Part shown: piece after piece, positions 47,566 through 58,300 of the stretch
How the letters are laid out: every line of letters begins with the position of its first letter
Position numbering within the stretch: position 1 is the stretch's first letter
NCBI RefSeq assembly: GCF_002127325.2
Contig: NC_035433.2
Coordinates: 12,744,111-12,808,110 of the forward strand
DNA: 64,000 nt
Source: Helianthus annuus
Taxonomy: Eukaryota > Streptophyta > Magnoliopsida > Asterales > Asteraceae
Direction: 5' to 3'
Program-made: the position numbers and the translations under genes
Notes under the pieces: model-generated
Told to the model about the DNA's origin: nothing
Databases searched by the model: none
The model's input: only the letters and a program-made list of their open reading frames with translations

Positions 47566-48862
47566 ATACATGTTACAATCATTTCAGACATTTTATACAT
47601 GGTATGGTTAGCGTAGGGAGGGTTTTTTCTACTTAGATCATGTGAGGGGTAGGTGGAACTTAAGGCCATTAATCCTCGTTGTAGGACCGAGGGACATGAG
47701 TGATAGATCTATTCGGGTGTAGCAAGCCCCACTCCTGAGTCCGCTGAGTGGACCATGAGGTGACTATGTGCCTGACGCCAAAATCTGCTAGGTTTGAGTC
47801 TTCCTGCATCACTTCACACATATCAATGGCTTTGCAAACCATTGGTGATCTCTTTTTCCTTATTGCTACATACCAGGGACATACATACTTACAAAAATAC
47901 CTGATTTTTACAAATTACATTCCATATTTCATATAAATTCAAAGCATAGGATTATGCGTGTGACAACTCGTAATTCCGAACCTACTTTGTGTCATGATAC
48001 GTGCTTGTGTGAACCTTGTTGATTTAACGAATGATTGTTAGGATTATTGTATGTTGTGATTGTGTCACATGTGTATTGAACGAATGTACGATATGATATG
48101 TGTTTCTATGTATTCAAGCCCAAACGCACAACACCACTCGATCGCACAAGCCCATTTGGGCTACACCTTGCATTCGGATCAATGGGTAGCCGAGTTGGGC
48201 TCAGCCCACTTCCCTTTCACGCAAACAAACACCCTTAGGGGGCTGTTCTCTCAATCGTTACAACACATAACACACACACAAGTTCACAAACCCTAGCTCT
48301 CTCTCCCTCAATCTCAAACTCGATGGCAGCAACATCTTCCCTTCCTCGAAGCTCTTTTAATCGGGATCATTCTTTGTTCTAACCGGTTAGTGTGTTGTTA
48401 ATTATTTATTTGCATGATGATTGATGTTATGATGCTATAACCTTGTATGATAGTCTAAGGTTTTGTTAATGAAATCATTAATGATATGGATTCATAAGAT
48501 TGATTATGATAGAATGAAGTGTTTATGAAAATGGTTCACGGGTTACTAGATTGAAGGGTTAGTTGATTCGTTTGATTTACATGAGGAATTGGTTGATGTT
48601 TATGATTTGGATTGCATGACCTAGAGTTATAACCGAACACTAGTGATCGGCTGTGATGTGATATATGTTAAGGATTGTGTTTGATGTTCATGTTATGATT
48701 AGGTTAGGGTTCATAAGAATTGGATGTTAACCACTTTGTTTGATCGAAATCCATCATGATATGAAACTGAGTAATTGTTAATTGATTCTAAACTTGGAAA
48801 CTATTGATGACAAATGATAATTGTAACCGATTGGCAAGAAATCCGGAACTTTGTTAAACCGG

Positions 48863-49400
48863 TCGCACAAGGCCCCTAGTCGCATAAGGGGTTCTCTCGC
48901 ACAAGTCTGGCCAGTCGTACAAGACATGTCCAGTCGCACAAGGCCTGCTGGATCGCACATGTGTTTAACGATTGGGCCTCTAAGCCCAATACGAGTCGCA
49001 CAAGACACATGGACCGGGCTGGATAGTTGTGGTAACATTGTTAAGCAGTTGGGCCGATCAGCCCAAGTAGAACCGAACAAGTCCAAATCCAGTCGCACAA
49101 CCCAATAGGATCGCACAAGGCTTAGTTATTTATTGGGCCGTAGTCTTGGGCCGAGTAATAGAGCTGATCGCACAAGCAGCTCGGATCGTACAAGTCTAAG
49201 CCGGATCGCACAAGGCTTTTATGTGTCATCGGATTGGGCCGAGAATGTGTTGTTGATTGTTATGTTATTTGGGCTTCTTATTATTTTGGGCCGGGGGTCT
49301 AACGGAGTCGCACAACATGTTGTGGATCGCACAAGGCTGTGCTGAACGCACAACATGTTGGGCCGACTGTTATTGGGCTATATCTTTCGGATCGTACAAG
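48863..49400 (+). repeat. Array of TCGCACAAG motifs within the LTR
   Basis: About 16 copies of TCGCACAAG or one-base variants (TCGTACAAG, TCGCATAAG, TCGCACAAC), irregularly spaced 15-70 bp apart and interleaved with TTGGGCC blocks. An isolated copy lies near 48138. The spacers are unlike each other, so this is not a simple tandem repeat. Confidence 0.75.
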
Positions 49401-49758
49401 TTAGACATGATGAGTGCTTGACTATTATTGTTAAAGTGTTAACGTGTATTATGTGATTTGCCATGATCATACTTGATACAATACGTGTAGAACATACGTG
49501 CGATATATGAACCTGACTTGTATGGTAACCCTGTTAGGATGTGGTTGACCACTGTTAGTTCAAGAACCCTCTCCTTTTGTGTATCTGCCGAGCAAACCCA
49601 AGGTGAGTTCACACAGCCAAGGCATGGGGTTCCCAGGGTGGGAATGGGATTGGATGATTATTTCGTGCGTACTTAGTTAATGGAACCTAATGATATAGTC
49701 CTCAGGGTGAGGATGGTAAATGTTAAGATACGGCTAGACTAGTATACCTTCTTGAACT

Positions 49759-49960
49759 GATCTTCGCACACACGCCAAGGGTTGGCTGTGATAATTATGA
49801 CTGATCTTCGCACACATGCTTCGGGGAGGCTGCGAACTATAGAGACTAAATCTTCGCAAGTAATGCCAGGGTGGCCGCGATACAAATATACATAGTCTAG
49901 GATATTTGGGAGTATTAACCCAAATCTTCGCATACACGCCGAAAGGGCCCGTGATGGAAA
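49759..49960 (+). repeat. Four TCTTCGCACACACGCC repeats
   Basis: Copies begin at 49761, 49805, 49851 and 49925. Each is followed by a GGG-GGCTG(C/T)GA-like block, giving units of about 45-75 bp in the 3' part of the 2.4 kb LTR. Confidence 0.7.
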
Positions 49961-50358
49961 CCAATACTATACATGAACAATGAACGAACATAATACGACT
50001 CATACAATTACTATTACTGAACTTACTTTCTGTGAACTCGCTCAACTAGTTGTTGACTCTCTGCTGCATGCCTTGCAGGACCTTAGGTACATTATGGAGC
50101 TTGCACAGGGAGGAGCAGGTCGTTGTGGGATACGAATCGTGAACGATATTTGAACTTATAACTTATTTTGGGTTTCATTATTATGCTTCCGCTACTTAAC
50201 TAATGTTTGGTTATGAACATCAGTCATGTCACGATGAAATACATTTTCTACTTTTACACTTAAATGCTATGTTTGATATGATTGACGGCTTGATCCTGGT
50301 CATGTCACGCCTTCAAGCGGTGGTACTCCGCGTGTGGGATTTTGGGGGTGTGACAGAT

Positions 50359-50371
50359 TGGTATCAGAGCC
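50359..50371 (+). promoter_or_regulatory. tRNA-iMet primer-binding site
   Basis: TGGTATCAGAGCC, 3 nt after the LTR terminus GTGTGACA. It fixes both the LTR end and the plus orientation of this element. Confidence 0.85.
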
Positions 50372-50666
50372 ATTGGTTATAGAGAACTTGGTTTTAATAT
50401 GGGAAAACGTTTTATTAAAACCGGACTATAACCAGAACAGTGCTCTCAACGATCCACAACGACGCTTCGCTCCACGTGCAAGACTCGACATCCTAGGTAA
50501 TAAGGTTTATGTTTATTACCTGTTTGCTAGAATTATATAGAACTTTGCTCGTAGTACACTTAGATACACATGATACTATTACATGAGAATACCTACGTGC
50601 TTACGCTTTTCTGTCATCGCCCTACTCGCGAACTATTCTCACGAACGCTACTTTTACTACTCGATC

Positions 50667-51600
50667 ATGTCTGGACGTGTTAATATGACTCAAGCCCAGT
50701 TGACGGCTCTCATTTACGAACAAGTTGCTGCGGCGCTTGCAGCCGCACAAGCAGGAGGTATAACCTGCCATTCCAAACCTGTCCTAGGATGTTAGATCCT
50801 ACTCTTGTGACCCAACTCTCGCGCTTAACCTTGACCTATCTTTCTCGCGCAACGGGTCAGAACACACAGCAACCTGTCTGCACATTCAAGAACTTCATGG
50901 ACTGTCGTCCAAGCACATTCAGTGGCACAGAAGGAGCAGTGGGACTACTCCATTGGTTTGGGAAGCTCGAGTCAGTATTTGAGATGTGTGAATGCCCTGA
51001 GGTTCGCAGGGTCAGGTACGCCATTGGTACTTTGGAAGGAATCGCGCTAACCTGGTGAAACACGCAAGTACAGATACTAGGGTTGGCAGCTGCTAACGCC
51101 ACACTCTGGAACGAATTCAAAGAACGCATTAAAAAGGGAATACTGCACGCGTGATGGCATCCACGAGTTGGAAGTGGAGCTTTACCATCTGAAAATGACG
51201 GGGTCAGAAATTGAAGCCCATACGAAACGGTCGAACGAACTGGCCATCCTGTGTCCAACCATGGTGGACCCTCCAAGCAAGCATATCGAATTGTACCTCA
51301 AGGGTCTAGCCTCAGAGATTCAGAGCCATGATACATCGGCTAACCTCGACAATATCCAAGACATTCAGCGTCTTGCTCATCGCCTCACGGATCAGGCAGT
51401 GGAACAGAACAGGCTGCCTAGTTGTATCAGCGCTATTACTACCGCTATCACTTCTGCTACTCCCGCTACTACTAGTGACAACAAGCGGAAATGGGATGGG
51501 TATTCCAGCAAGGGTTCCGCTACCGTTCAGTCTCCAGCATAGTAGCAGCGCAAGAATAGTAATCACCAGAGCCGAGTCAGCCAACTTCTGGTGGTTAGGG
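50667..51600 (+). pseudogene. Broken gag of the plus-strand Ty3/gypsy element
   Basis: It starts MSGRVNMTQAQLTALIYEQV. A frameshift near 50760 leads to a segment with CTFKNFMDCRPSTFSGTEGA, LLHWFGKLESVFEMCECPE and LEGIALTW, stopped by TGA at 51056. Another segment (51168-51542) holds HKR-type gag sequence: TGSEIEAHTKRSNELAILCP and HIELYLKGLASEIQSHD. The order matches the capsid of chromovirus gag. At least three lesions make it non-functional. Confidence 0.8.
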
Positions 51601-52934
51601 GCAGGGTGGATATCGGGGAATTCACCCAATGTGTATTGATGCAACGGACACCACGGTGGTTAGTGCAACGAGGGACGTTGCCAGAGGTGTCTCAAGATGG
51701 ACCATGAAGCTAAGGATTCTGTCACACCCCGGCCGCGTGTAACATGCAACCGCGGCGGAAACGCCGGGGAGTGTCGTGGACAGAATTAAATTGTTTCATA
51801 ACCATGGCGTACAAGTTGTATTTTATTTATAAACAAAGGTGTTACATTGTCTTAGAAAGAGAGTACAGAAATCAAAACATAATTAAGCTAGTTCAAACTT
51901 CATTTTTAGGCTCTAAGGCACAGGTCCGCCCTAGAATCATGACCATCGTCCTATGGAATAGCTCCTGAAAACACATGTGAAAGTAGGTACGTCAGCATAA
52001 AAATGCCTGTGAGATACATAGGTTTTGTGAAAATGGGATTCATGACTTGAGTTTTAAAGAATGTTTAATAACAGTCAGTCATGAACCTTGTAATTTGTTT
52101 TGCTTTGTAAATCATTTGAAAAACGATAACATCAAACGATATGTATAGATAAGTGCAAGGTTAAACGAATAACCAAGTAAAATGAGTTGAATAAGATAAG
52201 TTGTTTGTGAAAATAATGTCTTGTGGAGAATATGTTACTTATGTAAAGTGTAATGTGTCTAAACTGAAATGACTTAGATAACGCCACAATATGTAACATT
52301 ATACAAACATTTATATATAGGAAGTACCAGCGGCGTATCCACCATGTTTGTATCATATTACATATGCCACGTTACTTAAATCATTTACCCAAACCAATCC
52401 ACCATGTAAGTTGTTCATGTGTAAACCAAATGTCAAGTGTTATTGTAAACCATGTCAAATGTTTATGTTCAAATGTAAACCACCAAATGTGTATGTCAAT
52501 GTCGACGTGTTTATGTTCAATGTAAATCATGTAATGTGCATCCCAAAATGTATCATGTATGGTAAGCGAAATGTATCAACTTAAACCATATGCACAAAAC
52601 AAGTCGTTGAAGTAAAACGTGGTTTAAATCAACGTTATGTTCGGCGGAAAATGCATGCTCTATTGATATTAACATTTATGCGGTATTGTAAACTATGCAT
52701 ACATCCAAGCCTTGAGACTGCGGCGATAAACCCTTAAACAAATTAAAGGTTTATCTAAGTTATGTATATCGAATTCGGTCATTCCTTCCAGTCCTATCAA
52801 ACCCAGGACTTCAGGAATGGGAGTTGTCAATTCCTATGGTACCACTACCTACTAACGAACGGCGTGATCAATGTTAATGAATGTATTGTCCCATGTTAAA
52901 CAAACCAAATGTCATAACAAAATGAAGGCATGTG

Positions 52935-53144
52935 CCCATATGCTGAGTAAACATATGCAGCAGAAATGTTCATGTAAATCAATGTGTCCATATGCTGAGT
53001 AAACATATGCAACAGAAATGTTTATGTAAATCAATGTGTCCATATGCTGAGTAAACATATGCAACAGAAATGTTCATGTAAATCAATGTGTCCATATGCT
53101 GAGTAAACATATGCAACAGAAATGTTTATGTAAATCAATGTACT
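52935..53144. repeat. 52-bp tandem repeat, four units (3' LTR copy)
   Basis: CATATGCTGAGTAAACATAT starts at 52937, 52989, 53041 and 53093, an exact 52-bp period. Each unit itself contains an inverted CATATG...CATATG pair. The other LTR has the same array at 61667, 61719, 61771 and 61823. Confidence 0.9.
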
Positions 53145-53557
53145 AAGTACGCACACAATGGGCATACATAGCATAAAATGTAATGAAATCGTGTACTATA
53201 ATGTACTAACAACATAGCAGGCATATGATGTGAAAACATGGAAAGCATGAATGTAACAGGTAGGCACATGTGTTTCACCCCAAAACAGTTGGAAAACAGT
53301 AAAAGAGGGGTTCTATGTACTCACCTGAGGTTGCTTTGTTGTTCTTGTGAAATAACCAGGTAATGCGAGAGGTCACGGAATATCAACGGCACCTAATTGG
53401 TAGCTATGTTAATATACCGGACCAAATCGGAAGGATCGGACAGTACGCGGGTTCGTAAACCAAACGAGTATGGAGACTCGTGTAATATGGCTTAACAAAG
53501 CCCACATACTAAAATGAAACCTAATCTAAGTGCTTACGGTCCATCACGACCCGTTTA

Positions 53558-54055
53558 GGTAGCTTATGCTACCCTAACGCGTCGTTCGCGTAGAACGCGC
53601 TCGGAACGCCTAACATCGTGACCACAAGGTATAACCTCGGAAGGTTATAGCTATGGTCACCTAATATGTTTGGTCGGATCCTAATGACCGACCAAAAGGG
53701 TCGGGTTCGAAAGCATAAGCGATGGTTTAGATCGCTTACCTTACGACCCTATATAAGCACTAAACTAAAAGTGACGAGCTAAGCATGTTAGAACATGCTT
53801 AACTAAGTTTAGAAACAGGTTTGACATCAAAACAAACGGCTTTGATGCCCACGAGTAGTTTGGTTACAAAATATGCAAGAATGCACATTTTGGCCGAAAC
53901 TACGACTCGTCACCGAGCCTAGATAGCGTGGTGATCAGTAGGTATGGTCACTACGGACCATGACCATCGTGATCACGCTCACGTTATGAAGTTCCATGAA
54001 CTTCGCATCGACCATAAGCTGGTCAATGCAGAAAGTCAACAAAACGTTGACTTTC
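53558..54055 (-). repeat. Hairpin-rich field in the LTR leader
   Basis: A dozen or so short inverted repeats follow one another in 500 bp. Examples: TATAACCT/AGGTTATA (53630/53642), TGGTCGG/CCGACCA (53671/53688), TAAGCGAT/ATCGCTTA (53716/53731), TAAGCATGTT/AACATGCTTA (53780/53792), CATCAAA/TTTGATG (53825/53841), GTAGTTT/AAACTAC (53855/53897), GAAGTTC/GAACTTC (53988/53998) and GAAAGTCAAC/GTTGACTTTC (54031/54046). Several have a second, outer stem (GTGACCA/TGGTCAC; GTGATCA/TGATCAC). The copy in the other LTR lies at 62288-62785. Confidence 0.8.
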
Positions 54056-54205
54056 GGACTCGAAAAGCGAATAAAAGAGCGAAAGAAGACTTACGGAGGG
54101 TCCCCGAGTGCTAATCAAGATCCAATAGCTCAGGTATGAAGCATAAGCATCAACTTAGAGCATTTAGATCTGATTTGTGGGTTTTTACACAAAAAGGGGG
54201 GGGGG

Positions 54206-54213
54206 TATTTATA
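54206..54213 (-). promoter_or_regulatory. TATA box of the young chromovirus LTR
   Basis: TATAAATA on the minus strand beside a G/C homopolymer. The other LTR has it at 62938-62945. RNA would start near 54178, so the hairpin field lies in the 5' leader (R/U5). Confidence 0.6.
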
Positions 54214-55287
54214 GGAAAGGTGGAACCGTTAGGATCGTTTTATCGAATAACGTGCTTCGATCTCGTGCGTACATGTGTCCAGGGGTTAGATTCAGTGAAC
54301 TTGCCCTTTGGCCCTTCATTGGGTGAAGAGGCATCGCCCCTTGATCGATCGAAAGGCCAGATTCTGCATTAAATGCAAAATCTTCTGTCTGACAGTCTCA
54401 CGCGGCCCGCCTCATGTTTGGGCAATCCTTACGCGGGTCGCCTGAAGTCCTCTGATCTGCCCACTTGCAGAATTTACACTTTTGGCCCCTGTTGCGTTTT
54501 TAAGCCATTTCCAGCCCTTTTAAGACCTATAAAGCCATCTTTAAGGCCCTAAAATGATGCCTAAACATTGTGGACATGAAACATGCCCAAAAATATGTCG
54601 GATGTCGGTTCGTTTGGCCGTACGATCGCGATGTTTGCTTAATTACGACGGAATGCGCATAAGCGTGAAAGACGATCCAAATGACGCGACGAATGGATTT
54701 TTCTCATGCCAAACACTAAGGCATAATATAAGGATGCTTATATAAATTTTTGGATGTCCGGATGTATTCAGAACGTAAGTTATGCGCGAAAGTGCAAACT
54801 TATGCACTTTTTGACACTTTTAGTCCCTGAATGATCCAAAAGTTTATTTTAGCATACCAAACTTCTCAAAGCCTATTTCTAAGCTATGTAAAGGATATTT
54901 ATGGTATGTTTAACTTATGGACATGTTCCGGAATGTTCGTTACAGTTCAAATTGGCATACTTTCGCAGTTTGTCAAGTTTAGTCCATGTAAGCGAATTAA
55001 CTTGTTTTTGCTATACCAAAGCCTTCAAAACTTATTTCTAAGTTATGTAAAGGTTATCTAAGGTATGTTGAGTATATGTTGATGTTCCGGAGTATTTGTC
55101 GCACTAAACTGAGTACGTTTACGCACCAGTTAGCGTATAACTCTCCAGAAAGCGATGTAGAGTTTGGAATTGAATAAAAGTCACAACACGAAAAATGTAA
55201 AACACAATGAAACAAACATTGGGATCAAATTACATTATTTTATTGATAATTGAACTGTTCATGATGATTACAGGCACAAATGTTACA

Positions 55288-55300
55288 GTCTCCCCTACTT
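55288..55300 (-). promoter_or_regulatory. Polypurine tract of the young chromovirus
   Basis: AAGTAGGGGAGAC on the minus strand, immediately before the LTR start TGTAACATT. It primes plus-strand DNA synthesis. Confidence 0.75.
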
Positions 55301-55321
55301 GTGGAAATTTCGTCCCGAAAT

Positions 55322-58300
55322 TTATTTAGAGGAAACTGATTGAAAAAGATGCGGGTATTTTGCCTTCATTTGGTCTTCACGTTCCCAAGTAAACTCGGGT
55401 CCACGCTTAGATTCCCAACGAACCTTGACCAAAGGAATGCGCTTGCGTTTGAGCCACTTGACTTCACGTTCCATGATTTCTACCGGTTTCTCAACAAATT
55501 TCAGTGTTTCATCAACACGAATTTCGTCAAGCGGTATGTGGAGGTTTTCATCAGCTAAACACCTCTTGAGATTGGACACGTGAAAGGTTGGATGAACATT
55601 TCCAAGTTCAGGAGGTAACTCAAGTCTGTAGGCTACCTTACCGATTCTTTCGACGATCTTGAATGGTCCAACATATCTAGGTGCAAGTTTTCCTTTCTTT
55701 CCAAATCTGATCACACCTTTCCAAGGTGAGACCTTAAGTAATACACGATCACCGACTTGAAAATCCAAGGGTTTGCGTTTTAGGTCCGCGTAACTCTTTT
55801 GACGGCTTCTAGCTGTCTGAAGGTTATCACGAACTTTCTTTACCTTTTCTGTTGTCTCTAAAATGAGGGCAGGTCCAGTAAGCTGAGCCTCGCCAATCTC
55901 ATTCCAGCAGACTGGTGAACGACATTTTCGACCATAGAGAGCCTCGAAAGGAGCCATGTTGATGCTGGAGTGATAACTGTTGTTGTAGGAGAATTCAATC
56001 AATGGAAGATGTGAATCCCAACTACCACCAAAGTCGATCACACAAGCTCTAAGCATATCCTCCAGTGTCTGGATTGTTCTTTCAGATTGACCATCCGTTT
56101 GCGGATGATAAGCTGTGCTCAAATTGAGTTGAGATCCCATAGCAGATTGCATGGTTCTCCAAAAATGAGAAGTGAAACGAGCATCTCTGTCCGAAATGAT
56201 GCTCAAAGGAACACCATGTCTAGCTATAATTTCATCTACGTAGATTTGAGCAAGTCTGTCAGCTGAATAATCCTCACGGATTGGCAAGGAATGTGCTGAC
56301 TTGGTAAGACGATCAACGACTACCCAGATGGCATCGTGACCTTTCTTTGTGCGCGGGAGTTTAGTAATGAGATTCATAGTAATGTTTTCCCATTTCCAAA
56401 CTGGGATCTCCGGTTGTTCTAGTAAACCAGAAGGACGCTGATGTTCTGCCTTAACCTTAAGACAAGTAAGGCATTTGGATACGTATAAAGCAATGTCTTT
56501 CTTCATACCAGGCCACCAATACTGAGTACGAAGATCCTTATACATCTTATCTGAGCCAGGATGAATGGAATAACGAGACTTATGGGCTTCATCCATAAGC
56601 AAGGTACGAAGATCATCTTGGCTTGGGACCCACAAACGGTCCATGAAATAGTACGATCCATTGTCTTTCAGTTCAAGAGCAGGTGTTATGTGATAAGGAA
56701 ATTCCTTATCCATTAAACCTTGTGAAACACAGGCTTGTTGAGCCTGAGAAATACGGGCTTGGATATCGGTTTGAACAACAGATTGGACACGTACACAATG
56801 AAGCTTAATACGTTCCTTGCGACTCAATGCATCGGCTACGACATTCGCCTTACCAGGATGGTAGCGAATCTCGCAGTCGTAGTCGTTTAGAAGTTCAACC
56901 CAACGTCGTTGTCTCATGTTGAGCTCTTTTTGATTGAAGATATGTTGAAGACTTTTGTGGTCAGTGAAAACCACACACTTTGTACCGTACAAATAGTGTC
57001 TCCAAATTTTGAGAGCGAAGACAACTGCACCCAACTCAAGATCATGAGTGGTGTAGTTCTTCTCATGTATCTTCAACTGCCTTGATGCGTATGCTATGAC
57101 TTTGTTTCTTTGCATTAGGACGCAACCAAGTCCTAATTTAGATGCGTCGCAATAAACGACGAAATCATCGTTGCCCTCAGGCAATGTTAGGACAGGCGCG
57201 TCGCAAAGCTTTTGTTTCAAAGTCTGAAACGCTTCCTCTTGTTCGACTCCCCAATCAAATGGCTTGTTCTTCCGAGTTAGAGCAGTTAGAGGAACTGCAA
57301 TCTTCGAGAAATTTTCTATGAAGCGGCGGTAATAACCCGCTAGACCAAGAAAAGAACGAACTTCAGTAGGGGTAGTAGGTGTATCCCAATCCTTAATCGC
57401 ACTGATCTTGGAGGGATCTACATGAATACCTTGTTCGTTGACAATATTTCCTAAGAATTGAACCTCTTTAAGCCAAAATTCACACTTGGAGAATTTGGCG
57501 AAAAGTTGTTCTTTCTTTAGGAGTTCCAATGTAAGACGAAGATGTTGCTCATGATCAGCTCGCGTTTTAGAATATATCAAAATGTCGTCAATGAAAACGA
57601 TGATGAACTTATCTAAATAAGGCTTGCAGACCCTATTCATTAAGTCCATGAAAACAGCAGGAGCATTAGTCAAACCAAATGGCATGACTGTGAACTCGTA
57701 ATGTCCATAACGAGTACGGAACGCTGTCTTGGGAATGTCTTCTTCATGTACACGAAGCTGATGATATCCAGATCGTAGATCAATCTTTGAAAAGTAAGAT
57801 GCGCCTTGTAATTGATCGAAGAGATCATCAATGCGAGGTAGGGGATATCAATTTTTGATGGTAAGCTTGTTAAGCTCACGATAATCGATACACATCCTAA
57901 AAGATCCATCCTTCTTCTTTACAAAGAGAACGGGAGCACCCCAGGGTGAAAAGCTAGGACGGATAAAACCTTTGTCGGAGAGTTCCTGCAGCTGTTTAGA
58001 TAATTCTTGCATCTCTGACGGTGCAAGACGGTATGGAGCTCTGGCAACGGGATTTGCACCAGGTACGAGATCAATACGGAACTCGACTTGGCGTGCTGGA
58101 GGTAGACCAGGTAAGTCTTCAGGGAATACTTCGGAATAATCCCGAACGACAGGAATATCTGAAATAGACTTACCCTTGCCTTTATCTGCTGTAACATGCG
58201 CTAAGAAGGCGACATAGTGCTTTCGCAGATACTTCTGTGCTTTAAAACAAGACATGAGTTTGAGACCACCGGCAGGCTTCTCACCACGAACTTGTAGGAT

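Larger units (their letters stand above)
44227..47958 (+). repeat. Truncated long LTR (about 3.7 kb), plus orientation
   Basis: It starts TGTGACAACCGG. It carries a TATATAAA box at 44919-44926 followed by a CT-rich leader. Its 3' part (47640-47890) matches the solo LTR at 34403-38047 in reverse orientation, so it belongs to a related LTR family. The expected terminal few hundred bp are missing, because at 47959 a new TGTGACAAC terminus begins. Frames such as 45603-46001 arise from GGTTCGGGT and GTCAACTCGG repeats and are not genes. Confidence 0.55.
47959..51719 (+). mobile_element. Ty3/gypsy element: 5' LTR, primer site and broken gag
   Basis: The LTR runs from TGTGACAACTCG (47959) to GGTGTGACA (50355), about 2.4 kb. 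It is followed by the tRNA-iMet primer site TGGTATCAGAGCC at 50359-50371. gag starts at 50667. The element is cut at 51719 by the young chromovirus, whose LTR begins at 51720. Any pol or 3' LTR lies outside the window or is lost. Confidence 0.7.
51720..55287 (-). repeat. 3' LTR of the young chromovirus, 3,568 bp
   Basis: Plus strand TGTCACACCCCGGCC to AAATGTTACA. A minus-strand TATAAATA box at 54206-54213 lies beside a G/C homopolymer. It holds a 4 x 52-bp tandem repeat (52937-53140) and a hairpin field (53558-54055). No gene is supported inside it; short frames recur identically in the other LTR. Confidence 0.9.

Noticed and set aside
50359..50371. tRNA-like TGGTATCAGAGCC (also at 41035 and 60430)
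   Set aside because: Only the 13-nt primer-binding complement of tRNA-iMet; no cloverleaf or box A/B around it, so not a tRNA gene.
51744..52584. Short frames repeated at 60474-61314
   Set aside because: Identical because they lie in the two LTRs of one young element; not a duplicated gene pair.
52937..53140. CRISPR-like regular repeats
   Set aside because: Units are contiguous 52-bp tandem repeats with no unique spacers, in a plant retrotransposon LTR, with no cas genes.
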